Assembly: GCA_027382625.1 (NCBI GenBank)
Contig: JAJKFJ010020978.1
Coordinates: 124,001-188,000, forward strand
DNA length: 64,000 nucleotides
Origin: Tetmemena sp. SeJ-2015
Taxonomy: Eukaryota > Ciliophora > Spirotrichea > Sporadotrichida > Oxytrichidae
Reading direction: 5' to 3'
The first letter of the stretch is position 1; each line of letters begins with the position of its first letter. The notes under the pieces were generated by a model. That model made no database searches. It was not told where the DNA came from and saw only the letters and a list, made by a program, of their open reading frames with translations. This document shows positions 21,970 through 39,226 of this stretch, in pieces. Both the position numbers and the translations under genes were made by a program.

Positions 21970-22986
21970 GTACTTAATAAGTGCCTCCTCTGATAAACGA
22001 TGCATCATTTGGAACTTAAAGTGGTCAAAGAAAGGAGAGAAGCTGCTTATCTTAGATAGACTGAAGAAAAATAAAACCTCAAACGAGAACCCTTAAAACC
22101 AAGCGCTTTTGTAGCAATAAAATCCCTAATTGCCAGATATAGTAAGAAGGGCTCAATTCTATTATGACGACAGATTAATTACCATAAGTTGCGGCAACTA
22201 GCTACTTTTCTATCAGTATGAGTTACCTGACAATCCTGAAGCTTCTATTTCCAAGGATGATGTGAAGCGTCTTCAACAAAAAGGCCTCTATAAGCTCATT
22301 TAAACGTATACGCATCCAACTGCTCAACATATACCCAGTTTTCATTTCCACAACCATAGACGAAGAACTCATCTTGGTCTTATAGGAGGCTCAAACAAAG
22401 AGCTGATAGTTTATGATGCTAACTACAATAAGGAAGTAGCAGTTTTGAATGATGGGCATCAAAAGCACATCCACACAGTTAAGTTCTACGAGGGCTCTTA
22501 TGGAGATAATGAGGCTTATAATACTTTCATGACGGCAAGCACAGACAACTTTATTAAGCTATGGGATATGAGAGTGGGGTATCCAGTCAGAGAATACGGT
22601 GGCTATCATCAGAATAGAGCAATTCAAATAGGCTTTGAAATTTCCAACTGCTATAGATACCTGATAACTGGCTCTGAGGATAGATCAGTTTATTTTATGT
22701 TAAACTTATTTATTGAGTTTACGTGTACGATATAGGAAGCGGCGAGCTTATAGACAAAACTAAAAATGCTCAGCACGGAGACTCAGTGACAGACATAGCT
22801 GTAAACCCCTTATTCTATGAATGGGCTACTTCTTCAATAGATGGGCATGTCAGAATATTTAGATACCCAGCAACTCGGATAGCTAACAAGCCGAAGCCCA
22901 AAAATGGAGGAGGTGGCCTCTAGGTAAAAGGAAAAAAGGTAGATCTCAAACAACAAGCTTAGCTTGAAGCATATGATTAATATTGA
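21958..22986 (+). CDS. Scrambled WD40 gene (WDR27-like), C-terminal coding segment (WD-2)
   Basis: Begins in the 12-bp pointer and continues the WD repeat broken in WD-1: QYLISASSDKRCIIWNLKWS. Next come KKGEKLLILDRLKK, RRAQFYYDDRLITISCGNQL, a histidine-rich connector (AQHIPSFHFHNHRRRTHLGL), IGGSNKELIVYDANYNKEVA, HTVKFYEG and MTASTDNFIKLWDMR, then ITGSEDRSVYVYDIGSGEL and ATSSIDGHVRIFRYP. The final blades resemble the C terminus of WDR27 (KLWD-R…GSEDR-VYVYD…ATATLDG), which is the reason for the name. The tail after IANKPKPKNGGGGLQ is Lys/Gln-rich and ends at TGA 22984-22986. One IES with pointer AGTTTA interrupts it. This segment is on the opposite strand from WD-1. Confidence 0.85.
22693..22721 (+). 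other. IES in WD-2, pointer AGTTTA
   Basis: AGTTTA at 22687-22692 and 22716-22721. Removing 29 bp restores SEDRSVYVYDIGSG. Confidence 0.9.
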
Positions 22987-23149
22987 GATGCATACTATTA
23001 ATTTCAACAATATATTTTGATATCTTATATGTAAGAATAAGATTAGAGTTTGAAGTAGATTAAGGCTGGGATTTAAATATAAATTTATTATATTCTTGAA
23101 ATCATTAGATCGTTTATATTCTAACTATACTTTTGATTAGATTTAGGAA

Positions 23150-26100
23150 TAAGTTGTTCGTTTGATGAGGAGCTCATCGATATAAAAAATCCTAGTCCGA
23201 AACTCCACGGTAAAGTTGGCGGCCTTCACCCTCTTCCTAGGCTTCACTCTAAGTTGCATTCCACCTTAAGAATGCACAGCTAATGAGTTGAGAATAAATA
23301 AACTTTAGAATCGATGTTTATATAAGAACCGAAACAGAGGACTAAACAAGGCCAGAAACTATGCCTGAGAGTTAGAGGCACGCAAAGACAGTTAAAAGCG
23401 AGGATTATTCGAGAAAGCTGCCACAATCTGAATAAGAAAGTGATTCTTAACTCCTACAATTCAAATCACTCATCACAGATATATAATTCAATTAATTTAC
23501 ATAGTGTAAAATTGCTGTATCATCACATCTCCAGCTCATAAAATTTTTATTGCCTTTTACTTACATCTTCCAATGATAATTCAAAACTCTACTTGGACCT
23601 GCAAGAAGCAATCTTAAAGTAAAATTCAAAGTCATACTTGTCTCCTCTCTTCAAGGAAATAGATTCAGATTCTCTAAGGCTAGCGCTCAACAGAGAGGAA
23701 AGGAAGCATAGATTATCTTACAAAACAGGCAATCTAATTAGAGTTGGAGAGAGCTACAGCGAGACTATGGCTTCTTCTTACCAAGACACAGTTTAGAATA
23801 TTTCTGAGGAAGATATCATCAAGCTTTTTAATAAATTGCTTTTACCTATTTGCAAAATTCTATAAGCTCAACCTATTCAGACTTGAGCATTTCTTCAATA
23901 ATTATTTAGCTCATTTATTGTTAAGTTTAACTTTAATTGTGTTTCAATACTGATGCTGATCCGTTGGCTGAACTCTCCTGATAAAATGGTGAATAATCTT
24001 CAGATAAACCTGGTGCATTTAATTATGATCTCTCTTCTTTACTACTACTTATTTTATTAACAGCAAGTTTAGTATTAAGAATTAAGAGTCCTCGTTTTAA
24101 ATTGCGAACTTAGCGTTAATAAAATAAAGAATCCATTCAGCTTCTTAAACTAATTAAGCTGTCTCCTCCACAGAATTTTAAGAAAAAGAGGCGCATTCTA
24201 CTACCTCATATACTGGCTATGAGGCGAAGGTAGGATAAACAAATCTCTACTCAGCAAACCCTACTCAAGCTCTAGAGGATATGGAGTTAGACCAAGATAA
24301 ACTTTTAAAAGAAGAAAAAATTTCGCAATTTCCTTACTAGGAAGACTACTAATACTCCTCATAACTCAATTATTTGTACATGAATCCACAAGAATCTTAT
24401 TTATTGCATTTTTTGAAAGTGTTTGTTGTTATGATCTTAAGTTTGTGAGAACTTTCGCTCAGCTAAATTAAGCCATTAAAATTTAAAAGGGTAATTAAAG
24501 ATCTCAACAGTCGAGCACCCCTCCCTAGATAAGATATTTTAATAATAATATCTTCCAAAATCACAACTTTAAGCTACCTCAAAATATCCTCCTTAAAACT
24601 AAATACTACCCTCACTCTCTCAAATTATATAAATTAATCAATTTAAATTGCCTTTAATCAAATTTAGAAAGAAAGAAATGTTTACTATAAGTTATAAATG
24701 TCATTCTTAATTTAATCTCTGAAGATACTTGCTTAGAGATGAATGACTTTGCTTAAGAGAAGTGTCCCTCAGTCCTATTAAACTTTGCTCTTACATCTAA
24801 CTAAGACGATTTAAGATAAAGCAGATCCCAGGAACATATTCTAACTGGCGATTGTTAAAATGACTTATCAGTTAACAAAGTCAAAATTAATAGCAATGGT
24901 TAAGACGACTCTCATTAGTCGCCCAGCACAACTGTCCAATAGAACTCAATTAACTATTAAACTATCTTATCACAATATACTCATTCATAAAACTATCAAG
25001 CAAGACAAGACAACTCGTTTAGTATGAAACAAGGCGAGTTAATAGATGATCAGAGATAAAATGACTCTAAATTAATTATAGGATTGACATTTTTAAAATG
25101 GGCTTTGTATCGATGCTAATGGAAACTAAGTTGAAAAAATAAGTGAAACTTGTCTAGATTCTAGAGGTTTCTAGCAAGCTCCCTTTAACCAAGGAGCTGG
25201 TTCTGGTCTGATAATTTCTGCCACAGATAAGGACTTAGAGACTACCTGCTCTGCTTTAATTAGAGAGTAACTTCTATTAAACTACAACAATTATCTACAA
25301 GCTACATTTAAAAATTCTTATGTTACCTCATACTTTTAGCTTAGAAGATGAAGGAGAGTGAAATTTTAAATCTTGCTCAGGTATTTGACATTAAGAAATA
25401 TAACACTTGTAGTCTAATTTTATAGATTAGATAAATGAAAATAATTTATATCAATGGATAAAATAGAGGATAGATCTTAATTCGCAGAGAAGACCACTCC
25501 TTTCACCTTGGTAAATACTTTATTTCTCATTCTTATAGCCGAGACTAGGTTTTGATGCAAAGCTTTAGAGTGTGAGCATTCTCAATTAAGATTAGAATAA
25601 TCAGTCACTTCATTTATAGAAGATTAGTCCAATTAAAGATGATCCCTATGCTTCATCTTACATAAAGAATGACTCTTTGAATAATTCACTTGAATATCGT
25701 AAAAAGCTGCCCCACCTAAAAATAGAACTAATCTTCCAATCTCCAAATAAATCCACCAATCTAGATAATACTTCAAATAGCCAAAATTAAAGCAGCATTC
25801 TTAAAAGTAACGATAATAAAATGAGGGAATTACAATAGCCTCCAAAATAGAACTTAAGGGAAGAGTTGACATCACTTCAAGCATTGAAAGATAAAATATC
25901 GAAGAAGTAAGAAATTTTAGTAAAAACTTAAGCAGGTTCTGCTTATGTAAAAAGGAAAAAATTAAGTATTCTAAATTAGAGGAAATAGTATCAAGAGTAC
26001 GATGACTATCTCGATTCTTAGAGAGAAATGATGAGAGTAGAAGAGTGAAAAACATCAAAGATTGCTAGAAGTTTAAGCCTCAAAGATTTAAAGGGGCAGT

Positions 26101-28110
26101 CTAAATTCTAAGAAGTATAGCAATACAAGCAGATTCAGGGTTGCGTGTATTTTTCTAATGAGACACTTTAAGAGAAAACCTAATCAAAAGATATCGGATA
26201 ATAAAACAAGATAACTAAATAATTAAGCGAAAAGTCTTTCAAGAGCTATTAATTTCCTTCTACAATAGAAAACTAATAAAATTAATCAAACTTTAATTCG
26301 GAGCAAGGATCTTATTATTTTCCATAGTTCTCTCAACAACCAATTATATTGCTCTATCTTTAATGGACAGAGAATTGAACACTAAGCCATATCTTTTATC
26401 GCTAAAAATGCAGCAACTGCATAAAATCGGGGCCAAATCTCAGGATGACTCTTAGAAAATAAATGAGATACTAAAAAGACTTGGAGCGGAAAAAGACATC
26501 ACCAAAGAAACTTTATAGATGATACAGCAAGCCTACTAAAGCGGCCATATTTCAAACATTTAAACTCTATTGAGCTTTGCTAGAAAGAGTTCAAATCCAA
26601 TCGAGCAATCTTACTCATAGAAATATGTAGGCCTGAGTAATGGAAAGCTAGGCATTTAGACTTCTCGAGTGCCGATGCCCTAAAAGTTATCTCGCTCTAC
26701 TAGTCTTTCCTAGATAGAATATGAAGCTAAGAAACTTAGCAAGAATAGCTCCCTAATAAGTTTGACTGAATCTAAGCTAAAGCAACAACAGCAAAAGAAA
26801 GAAAAGAAGCAGAAGAACTTGTTGAATAAAGATTTGACTTCATTGAAATTAGGAGACTTAGAGTTAGGGGGACAGAATATAATTAGCAGTCATCGTAACA
26901 AGCAAAAGACTTCGGGTAGAGCATCTAATTCAGTCATACCTAACCCTCTTCCTCTCTAAATGCTGCAGCCTGCGTATGCAAGCTAAGATAATACCAACAA
27001 CAATCCAACAGCAAGATCTAAATTCTCAGTTCAAGAGTCGAACCATTAAAGTATTCCAAACACTGATAGAGATAAGTTGACACAGAGAATTTACAAATCT
27101 CCGGAAGCTATAATTAGAACTGAACGAGAAGTGGAATTATCAAGTGAATTGATCAACAAATTTTCATCAAAAGGTACCAAACTTAGCCACAGATCTAATC
27201 ATTAAATACTGAGATTTAAGTTTAGGATAAATTTAAGCTAGTCATTCTGTTATAACTATTCAAGACTTTGATATCATAGGGTAGCTCGAAAACTACAATG
27301 AGAAATTGCTTATGATGCCCTCAGTGCCTAAGGTGTTTCCTAAGCAGAGGGAAAAATCTCTAAATCCTTATAAAGATCAAGTGTAAAACTACGCTTCTTC
27401 ACTTAACCCTTACCAAAGTCTGCTAAGTGAGAATAGTTTTTCAGCTAGGAACCCATTGAAGTTGCAGCTTCATCTCCCTTAAGCAAATTATGTTAGCAAC
27501 AGTAGCTATTTAAAGGAGAAAGAAGATTCCATTTACACTTAGAAAAATAGACTCATTCATAATTACTCCCTCCCTAGAATGCTCAATGCCTATAAGAAAG
27601 AAAAGGTAGATAAATAGTAGGATCAAAGTCAAGATCAATCTGATTTGAATTAAGAAGGCAAGAAATTAGATAAATCAACTTCATAAGATAACACTTCAAG
27701 TTCAATTATTCATTTATAAGATTTCAAAAGTGATAATATAAACCTAAAGGGCTCCTTTAAAGGATAGTTACTCAGTAATAAATCCAGATTTAAAGAATTG
27801 ATTCAATAACTAGAAAAAGAACTCAAATCTCTCTAAGAATATAGACCCAAGCTATCACAGTTTAGTGAAAATTAGATAAGAAAGAATACTAAAAGACTCA
27901 GAAATTGCAAAGGGAAGTTAAGAAAGAAGAGAAAATATCTTAAAAAGAATCTAGGAATTAGAGGCGAAGAAAAAAAGGTATGATGATATCAGTGATGGTA
28001 TGATACGAAGCTCATTTGATTTATAAAATCCTATGGGTATGAGACTCAAAAATGATGTAAATCTTATTAGGAGGTATAAAGACATTAAATATGAAAATAA
28101 AATGACTTGA
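23150..28110 (+). CDS. Large Gln/Ser/Asn-rich protein, unrecognised
   Basis: Long plus-strand coding sense under the TAA/TAG=Gln code, broken by many short inserts. Readable parts include SFDEELIDIKNPSPKLHGKV (about 23160), SPLFKEIDSDSLRLALNREE (23640), YTGYEAKVGQTNLYSANPTQ (24210), ILSQYTHSQNYQARQDNSFS (24960), MDRELNTKPYLLSLKMQQLH (26365), EILKRLGAEKDITKETLQMI (26470), SLKLGDLELGGQNIISSHRN (26840) and a basic coiled-coil tail (KELIQQLEKELKSLQEYRPK, then MRLKNDVNLIRRYKDIKYEN) ending at TGA 28108-28110. No known domain is recognised. Weak coding sense at 24400-24700 and 25080-25480 may be IESs, or the region may be two adjacent genes. The start codon is not fixed. Confidence 0.5.
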
Positions 28111-28184
28111 AATTAATTTATCGTATATAATAAATCATTAAGAAATTAATTTCATTACTTAAAGCCCCTCAGCCCTTAACTAAT

Positions 28185-30122
28185 TCATGGGTGAGAATCA
28201 TTTAACCACTCACTATTTTAGGTTTGTCTGAACTGGCCTAATTTTGAAAAATAGTAATTGATAGATTGGTCTCTCTCTGAATCGGTGAGGTAGACCCCGT
28301 ATTTTTGCAAAATTTGAATTTCCTAGCGGTCATGCACTCTCTCAAACTAGTCTAAAATGAGTTTACAGATGGATTTAATTTGAAGATAAAAATGCAGTTG
28401 ATCTTCTCAAATTTCTATATGTCCTCTTCTATGCTCTGGATAAGAGTGTTGATTATCATATTTGCAGAAAGTTGATTATTGGACTTTGCTAGATGCATCG
28501 CCTAGTTGACGTTCGGCTCGAGATATACTTAAAAATATGTAAGAAAACATAAAATTGTAAGTGGAAACGTTTATTGGTCCTTGAAGAAATTTAACCTTGC
28601 AATCACCTTATCAAGAATAGCCAGTTTTTCAATAAGGAATATTTACTAGTCTTATGTGAGTGAGGTCTATTGGACTAGGCCAGTTTCAGGATCCTATACG
28701 TTCTGCTTATTGATAAGGTAGGTTGTAACTCGCTCCTTCAAGAAAAGTTGCTCTTTGTTGAATTATACAAGTGCTTTAAGCTTTTGTTTCAGCACATACA
28801 GATTGACATCAAGCTTGTTAAGCTTTGCCTCTTTGCTAATCTTCACTAGCTTTGAGTTTAAGTACTCTAATTAAAATTTTAGCTTTACATTTCCGTGTGG
28901 AGTGCTTAGGAGATGAGAGTCATAGGTGTCTGTTTTCTTGAGATACTCTTTTATTATGTGGAAGTTCTCATGGTCATTTGCAAAGCTGCTGCTCAATTAC
29001 TACTTCAGCTACTCATAGCTTAGCACACCTTATAATAAATATGGGACTTAAGCTTTTTTATATCATTATATCATTATTATAGTTATGTTATTCGTTCCAC
29101 AAAAGCAGCTGCTATCTAATATGCTCTAGGAACTTGACATTTATAAGGCTGTCGTCTGGACTGCTTTTATCCCTTCGAGGGAACGCGGTGAGTCGAATGT
29201 AATGCTTAGCCTAAAGTAAATCATAATATAGGAGCCTACTGCAACCAGGACTTCTTATGAATTTTATCTAGCACTTCTTGCTTTCTGGTGAGGCAACCTT
29301 GCTCTTGAAGAATTTCAATTATGAGGTCTAGACTTTGGGGAATCTAGCCATACATCATGAATACCTGCTTAAGCATATACAACAAATAATTCATAAGTAA
29401 AATAAAAAATATAAGGGAATTAATGACAATGAAAATATCAATTAAATTTCTTGATTGAAAAGTTGGTGAAAAAGAGAAGATTAGTAAGCTGCCGACTTCT
29501 GCAAACAATTAAAATGGAGAGAGTCTGTAGACTTAATAGGAGTAATGCTTTAGAAATCTCATTGTATATTTTCCGAAAAAAGGCTTTGAAGAAGGCAAAC
29601 TTATTTTCTTTTCTCAGGCAAAAAATAAACAGGTAAAGAATTAGTTGTCTAATTTTTTTTTCTCATTTTTTTAAATAAAAATTAGATTTTTATGCTTTTA
29701 TTTATATACCTTGGAAGGTCTATTTTAAGGAATACCTCTTTATAGAGTCGGTCTATTGCGTCCCTCCAGAAAGGCAGTAGCAGCTTTAGAGTAGGGTGAT
29801 CTCGATCGTAGCGCGCGTAATAGCGGTGGAATGATTCAGAGTCTTGAAGCTGAGGAAGCGAGTGAAGTAGTGCTTGTAATCTTAAATGCTCAAACTCAGT
29901 AAGTTCCTTACACTCCTCAATAATATGCTCTTTCAAAGACAAGGTGTGAGATAAATATTTTTACATTATTGCAAAACATAAACCTTTATTTCTAGATGTC
30001 GGCGGTCTTTGAGTAAACGAAGATTGCTCTTGCTTTTCAAAATTCAGCTTAGTTTCCTCTTACAGCTCAAGTTGTCTCTCTTCTCTGCTCTTCTTCCTGA
30101 AGGAGAACTCTGTTGCTTTCAT
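28185..30122 (-). CDS. Helical protein, unrecognised
   Basis: The start at 30122 gives MKATEFSFRKKSREERQLEL, a basic amphipathic head. Then come LKEHIIEECKELTEFEHLRL and SFHRYYARYDRDHPTLKLLL with PFWRDAIDRLYKEVF (29690-29940), YMLKQVFMMYGQIPQSLDLI, AKHYIRLTAFPRRDKSS, HENFHIIKEYLKKTDTYDSH, NKLDVNLYVLKQKLKALVQ, FLIEKLAILDKVIARLNFF and the C-terminal LILDQFERVHDRQEIQILQK with YGVYLTDSERDQ, stopping at TGA 28185-28187. All segments are strongly helical with leucine heptads. The Lys/Arg/Glu head recalls HECT-ligase N termini, but no HECT domain is present. It converges with the large plus-strand gene with about 75 bp between stops. Function unknown. Confidence 0.55.
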
Positions 30123-30539
30123 CTTATTTAATTTATAGACTTATAAGGAAAGAAAATGATATTTGAAGGAATATGCTTGGAAGTTTGAGGATGCTTGAAG
30201 CGGTTTTACTGCTAGTTTTAATGCGCCTAAATCCCCTCCATACTAATCCTTACAAAAATGCCAAATAAATTATAAAATATACCCTCACAGGTAGATGTAT
30301 AAATAATCTATATATTGCTAAACTTCCTTTTGAATTAATAATCATAATAAGGAAATAGATAGTGTGATTTGAAGAATAAATTAACTTAAAGTTAAGTTGA
30401 GTAGGCTTAATGGGTAGAGGCCGCTGTTTATCACTCATTTGTGTTGGCTGAGTAAAAGCAGTATCCTCGTGACCCCTCGAAGACATACTCTTCAAGTAAC
30501 TTGGTTTAAAGAAACACTTATCTCTGTAGTTAATTTCAA

Positions 30540-35340
<4,801 letters not shown>

Positions 35341-36046
35341 AAGATATAAATTTAGATAAATTAATACATTAAATATGAGAAAAGTTTCTTTACAATATTT
35401 TCGCTTGTTTTATCATTAAATTTAAGATGGCTTATAATTTTCAGTAATCCTTTTTTCTTTTTCAAATAAAGGAAAGGGATTTATTTAAGTTTCTACTTTT
35501 ACCCTTCATGATAAGAATATGCAATGAAAGAGTGAATTAGATTATGATATTTTACTTTTGAAATAATTATATCGAGCATTTTTCAGGATTAATTCTTAAA
35601 TTTCATTTTTAATGCATTATCTAACTAGAATTTATATCTTTAAGATAAGTTTTAAATTTCATTTATAAATTTTAGTACAAGAAAAACTCAATTGACCCAA
35701 GAAGGGAAAGGTCTGCAAGTATTTATTAAAAAATTCCAAAAAGAATTTAGAAAGATAAAATAAAGCTATTCTAAATTCCTTCAACTTTATATTTTAGGAC
35801 AGCATTTACATTTATATTTGGATCCATGCATTTACAAGATTTTAATGTTGTTCTCTTGTAAATTAAAGATAAAAGCAAAATAAATTTCAAATTATAATGA
35901 TCATAAATTAAAAATTTTGTAATATAAAAGAAATATGCATAAATTGTCAAACTTTAAGATGTTCTGAAATATCAGTAAAACTTAATTAAATCAAAAAATT
36001 AAGTTTGTTTGCAATAAAAAATAGAGTTTCATTTCAAAAATGCATT
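35341..36046. other. AT-rich spacer, no gene seen
   Basis: No supported frame. It lies between the kinase 5' end and the stop codon of the HSF gene. If the kinase is scrambled, its missing N-terminal segment is not here. Confidence 0.5.
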
Positions 36047-38991
36047 TCATTTAAATCTTTTAAGGCCATCTTGTCCTCTTTCAATTTCTGACCTTCTCTT
36101 TTTAGGAAGCAGTTAAATTGATTCTCCCAATTTTACAAATTCATCCTCGTTCTCGGCATCTTGAGGAATATTAAAAATCCTTTATTAAATTAATTAGCGA
36201 TTGAAAATAATTTTTTCCTTTGAGAAGGAGAATCTTTTGAGTTCAAAGACATATCGTCTTGAATTGTTGAAGGAGCCACTCCTGGCGCCAAAGTGCTTAC
36301 ATATGACTGAAGTCCAGTTTAGCCTGAGCTCGTTAAGATGCAATCTGATCGCAAGTCTCGCATGTTCCCACAAGCTGCATAATTCTCAGAAAGCTCTACA
36401 TTCTAGTTCATAATATTAAGTCTTGTGTCTATTTGAGTTTCTTCTAAATTCAAGATTTCTTGATTATTGTTAAGCTATACTCCTATGACATTTTTGTTTG
36501 CAACAACCTCATCCGAAGTGTGCTTCGACTCGGAAGATTTTGATTGCGAAGAGTCTCTTCCCTTATTAAAAACCTCGTTCATGTGCTTCTTAATTTTATA
36601 TGTAGTGACTTCAGTTTCGTTCATTTTTATCTTAATGCTCATTCTGTCACTGTCATTAGACTACTGCTATTTCTGCTGTTTAAACTTGCTCTAGTTTAAA
36701 ATAGTTTATACTTTAAGTTCTTGGGCCTGCCTCGAGATTGATGCTTAATATTTGTGGAGTCGATATTTGAGGATAAGTTGGATTATTCCACTGGTGGATT
36801 TTGCATAATTTCTTGTTATAAAACTTGGTTTTAAGGTTTAGGGGTGGTGGCAAATTTAGCTTGCTTCATAGAAGATGTTGAAATTCGATTTGTGAAAGAC
36901 TTCATGTTTGAGGAACCCATTGGATTTAAACTTGGCCCTGAGGATCCAGCTACCTCATCAAATCTTATCGTTCTCAAGTTTAAATCAAATATATCAAAAA
37001 CCTATAATAAAAGAGTTTGCTTGGAGATTAGCTTAGTTTAACTCGTTATCTTGACTTTAAGTATTAAAATAAGCGATAAAATTTCTTTAAAGATTGACCA
37101 ACATCATAATCCATGGCGCTCTCATCATTTCCAATATCTATCATTGTCCCAGTTTCATCATCGTTTTCCTCAATCTTACTGAAATTCTTGTTTAAGAGAG
37201 GAATGAAGGGAATGATCTTCAGATTGTCTTCTTATGGAATGGGAACTAACTGCAAGTTGTTGGATCTGAATTGTTCTGGAAGCTAAGACAGATTTAAGTT
37301 ATCAAGAGAAGTGCTGCTCAACTTCATAGCACCGCTTCCATTACTTAATTATCAAAGCAAGAATATAATGATTAAGTGACTGTGAGGCTTGATTGAAATT
37401 CTATCTCTAGCCGTTCAAATTCTAGAAGCTTTACTCAAGCTAGGAGGAGAGATTTTAAACCTAGGCAAATCGCTGACTTAGAGAAGAGTTTTATACTGTA
37501 TTAGCTTGAGTTAATAAATTGGAGTTCCCATCTCTATTAAGCTAAGAAATGTTCTGTTACTAACTTGAAGATAGATTCATGGATGCTTGAGTGCCTGTTG
37601 CCTGATTTAGCTCATTTAGGACATTTTAACTCATTCTATTGTTTAAAAACTGTAATCCAAGATCGCCATTGAGACTATCTTTGCAAATCATCGTTGTTAA
37701 AGGAAATTATGAAGTGTTGGCATTATTCCCACCTGAAGTAATATAGTTTTATAGATAATGAATAGATTACCTTGAGAAAAGAAATTAAGGGTTTGAATTA
37801 AAAATTTCTCAAGCAAGTTTTCTCTTTCCCTTGCTTTTAAAAGATCCTATTGAAATTGCCCATTTATATTAACTGTTTCTCTATTTTCCTACTCAAGGCT
37901 AGATATTCGTTCCTCTATTTCCTCAAACCTCTTTTGCATCTTGCTTAACTATTAAAAGTTGAATCGTATGAAAATTTTACCAAGTTCAAAAGCTTTTGAG
38001 ACTCACTTCTGAAATCATCTTGTGATCCCATAGCCGATAGTCTATAATGAGCTTAAAGGATTTCATTTTCATCAGCATCTAGCTACCCTCCCTGACTCAA
38101 TTGCAACCTTCCTGAGCCTCGGTGCCTCAAAGTTCTTTGGCTATCTCTTTAACTTGCAAAATCAGGATTATATTGACTCTAATTGAATCCTCTAATTTGA
38201 TGATACAACTGGTTTCCATTTTAACCTTGAGCACCTCTTTCTTAAGTTTGCAGGAACTATAATTCTTCTTAGTAAAGATGCTGAGGTTAACTAAAGAGCT
38301 AAGCTTGAGGAATGATTTATTGGCTGAGAGCTTGCTGAGAAGATCTTACTGTAGCAATTTAATTTTAGCTATCCTTTTTATGATGAAAGCTTTGACTTGA
38401 AGACTCTTTGGCCTAAGATGCGGAATGTGTGGGCTGGCTGGATAATCCTTAATTATTGCTTTTCCTCTTTATTTCTTGAAGTAAGTGTCTATATATGAAA
38501 TAGTTGGTTAGCTCGAAATAATTTGGTCTTAACTTACTTTTTGCCTCTGAGAAATAGCGCATGCTTAAAACAGTGCTCATTATTAGCTCGCTTAGTTTTG
38601 TGGAAGTCGTACATGTTAAGTTGTCTGATAAAGGAGGAAAAGTTATTGTGCTTAAAGAAGCGCGGAAGAATCGTCTCAGAGAACTCATTTTACTTCTTAA
38701 CTACGAAGGACTCTCCTTCTGGGGACCATGCAACTATAGAGTCGTATTTTTTATCCTTATAAAGTTGATGAACATAGAGGTAAGATTACATCCACGATTA
38801 ATATGAAGCATTTTTAAATAATTGATTTCATAGGTCTTGAGGAGAAAAGAAGGCACATGATAGATGGTGGAATAGGTGTCATCTTCAAAGTCAATTATAT
38901 TATCCAAACCTTAATCGGCACTTTGGGAGGGGTGAGAATTTTCAAGTGAAGCATCTCTCTAGTTATTTAATCTTTCAGAACTTCTTGACAT
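36047..38991 (-). CDS. Heat-shock transcription factor (HSF family)
   Basis: The DNA-binding winged helix is clear on the minus strand (38535-38890): [13 protein letters not shown], then after a 59-bp [63 protein letters not shown] and [11 protein letters not shown], which a 49-nt intron separates from [13 protein letters not shown]. This order is diagnostic of HSF. The middle is Gln/Ser-rich with a helical oligomerisation region ([18 protein letters not shown], 37880-37940), and the C terminus carries a basic [13 protein letters not shown], a likely nuclear signal, before TGA at 36047-36049. The chosen start ([15 protein letters not shown], 38991) is the first in-frame ATG; open frame continues to about 39180 (EIEELGFIKQ), so an upstream start across an intron or IES is possible. 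It would bind nGAAn elements in heat-shock promoters. Confidence 0.9.
38489..38537 (-). other. 49-nt GT-AG intron in HSF
   Basis: Coding strand GTAAGTTAAG…CATATATAG between LRGKK and [10 protein letters not shown], at the end of the DNA-binding domain. Confidence 0.82.
38763..38821 (-). other. IES in HSF DNA-binding domain, pointer TTAT
   Basis: ATAA at 38759-38762 and 38818-38821. Removing 59 bp gives [18 protein letters not shown], the HSF consensus. A competing ATCAA repeat gives the wrong frame. Confidence 0.85.
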
Positions 38992-39226
38992 TCTGAGGTT
39001 CTCATCTTCAATCTTATCGATTGCTTTTCCAGATTTGAGTTCTCTCTTTTTCTCCTCTTCTATGAAGAGTTTAATATTTTAGCACTTAGTTTTTCTTTCT
39101 AGGCTATAATTCACTTACAAATGATTCTGCTCTGCATTATGATTAGATTATTTTATAAATCCTAATTCCTCAATTTCATTTATTGCTTTAAGTTAATTGC
39201 ATTCGATTTATAGAGTAAATTTAAAA
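38992..39226. promoter_or_regulatory. Head-to-head intergenic region, HSF / CRAL-TRIO
   Basis: 235 bp or less between the divergent start codons, and under 60 bp if HSF starts near 39180. Much of 38992-39180 is still open in the HSF frame. It must contain both promoters; no specific element was identified. Confidence 0.45.

Noticed and set aside
28185..30122. Gene called as a HECT ubiquitin ligase from its basic N-terminal head
   Set aside because: No HECT catalytic domain or cysteine motif follows, and the remaining sequence is generic helix.
36467..36694. Hydrophobic plus-strand frame resembling a membrane protein
   Set aside because: Antisense of the Ser/Lys-rich HSF C-terminal part; hydrophobicity is a by-product of complementing charged codons.
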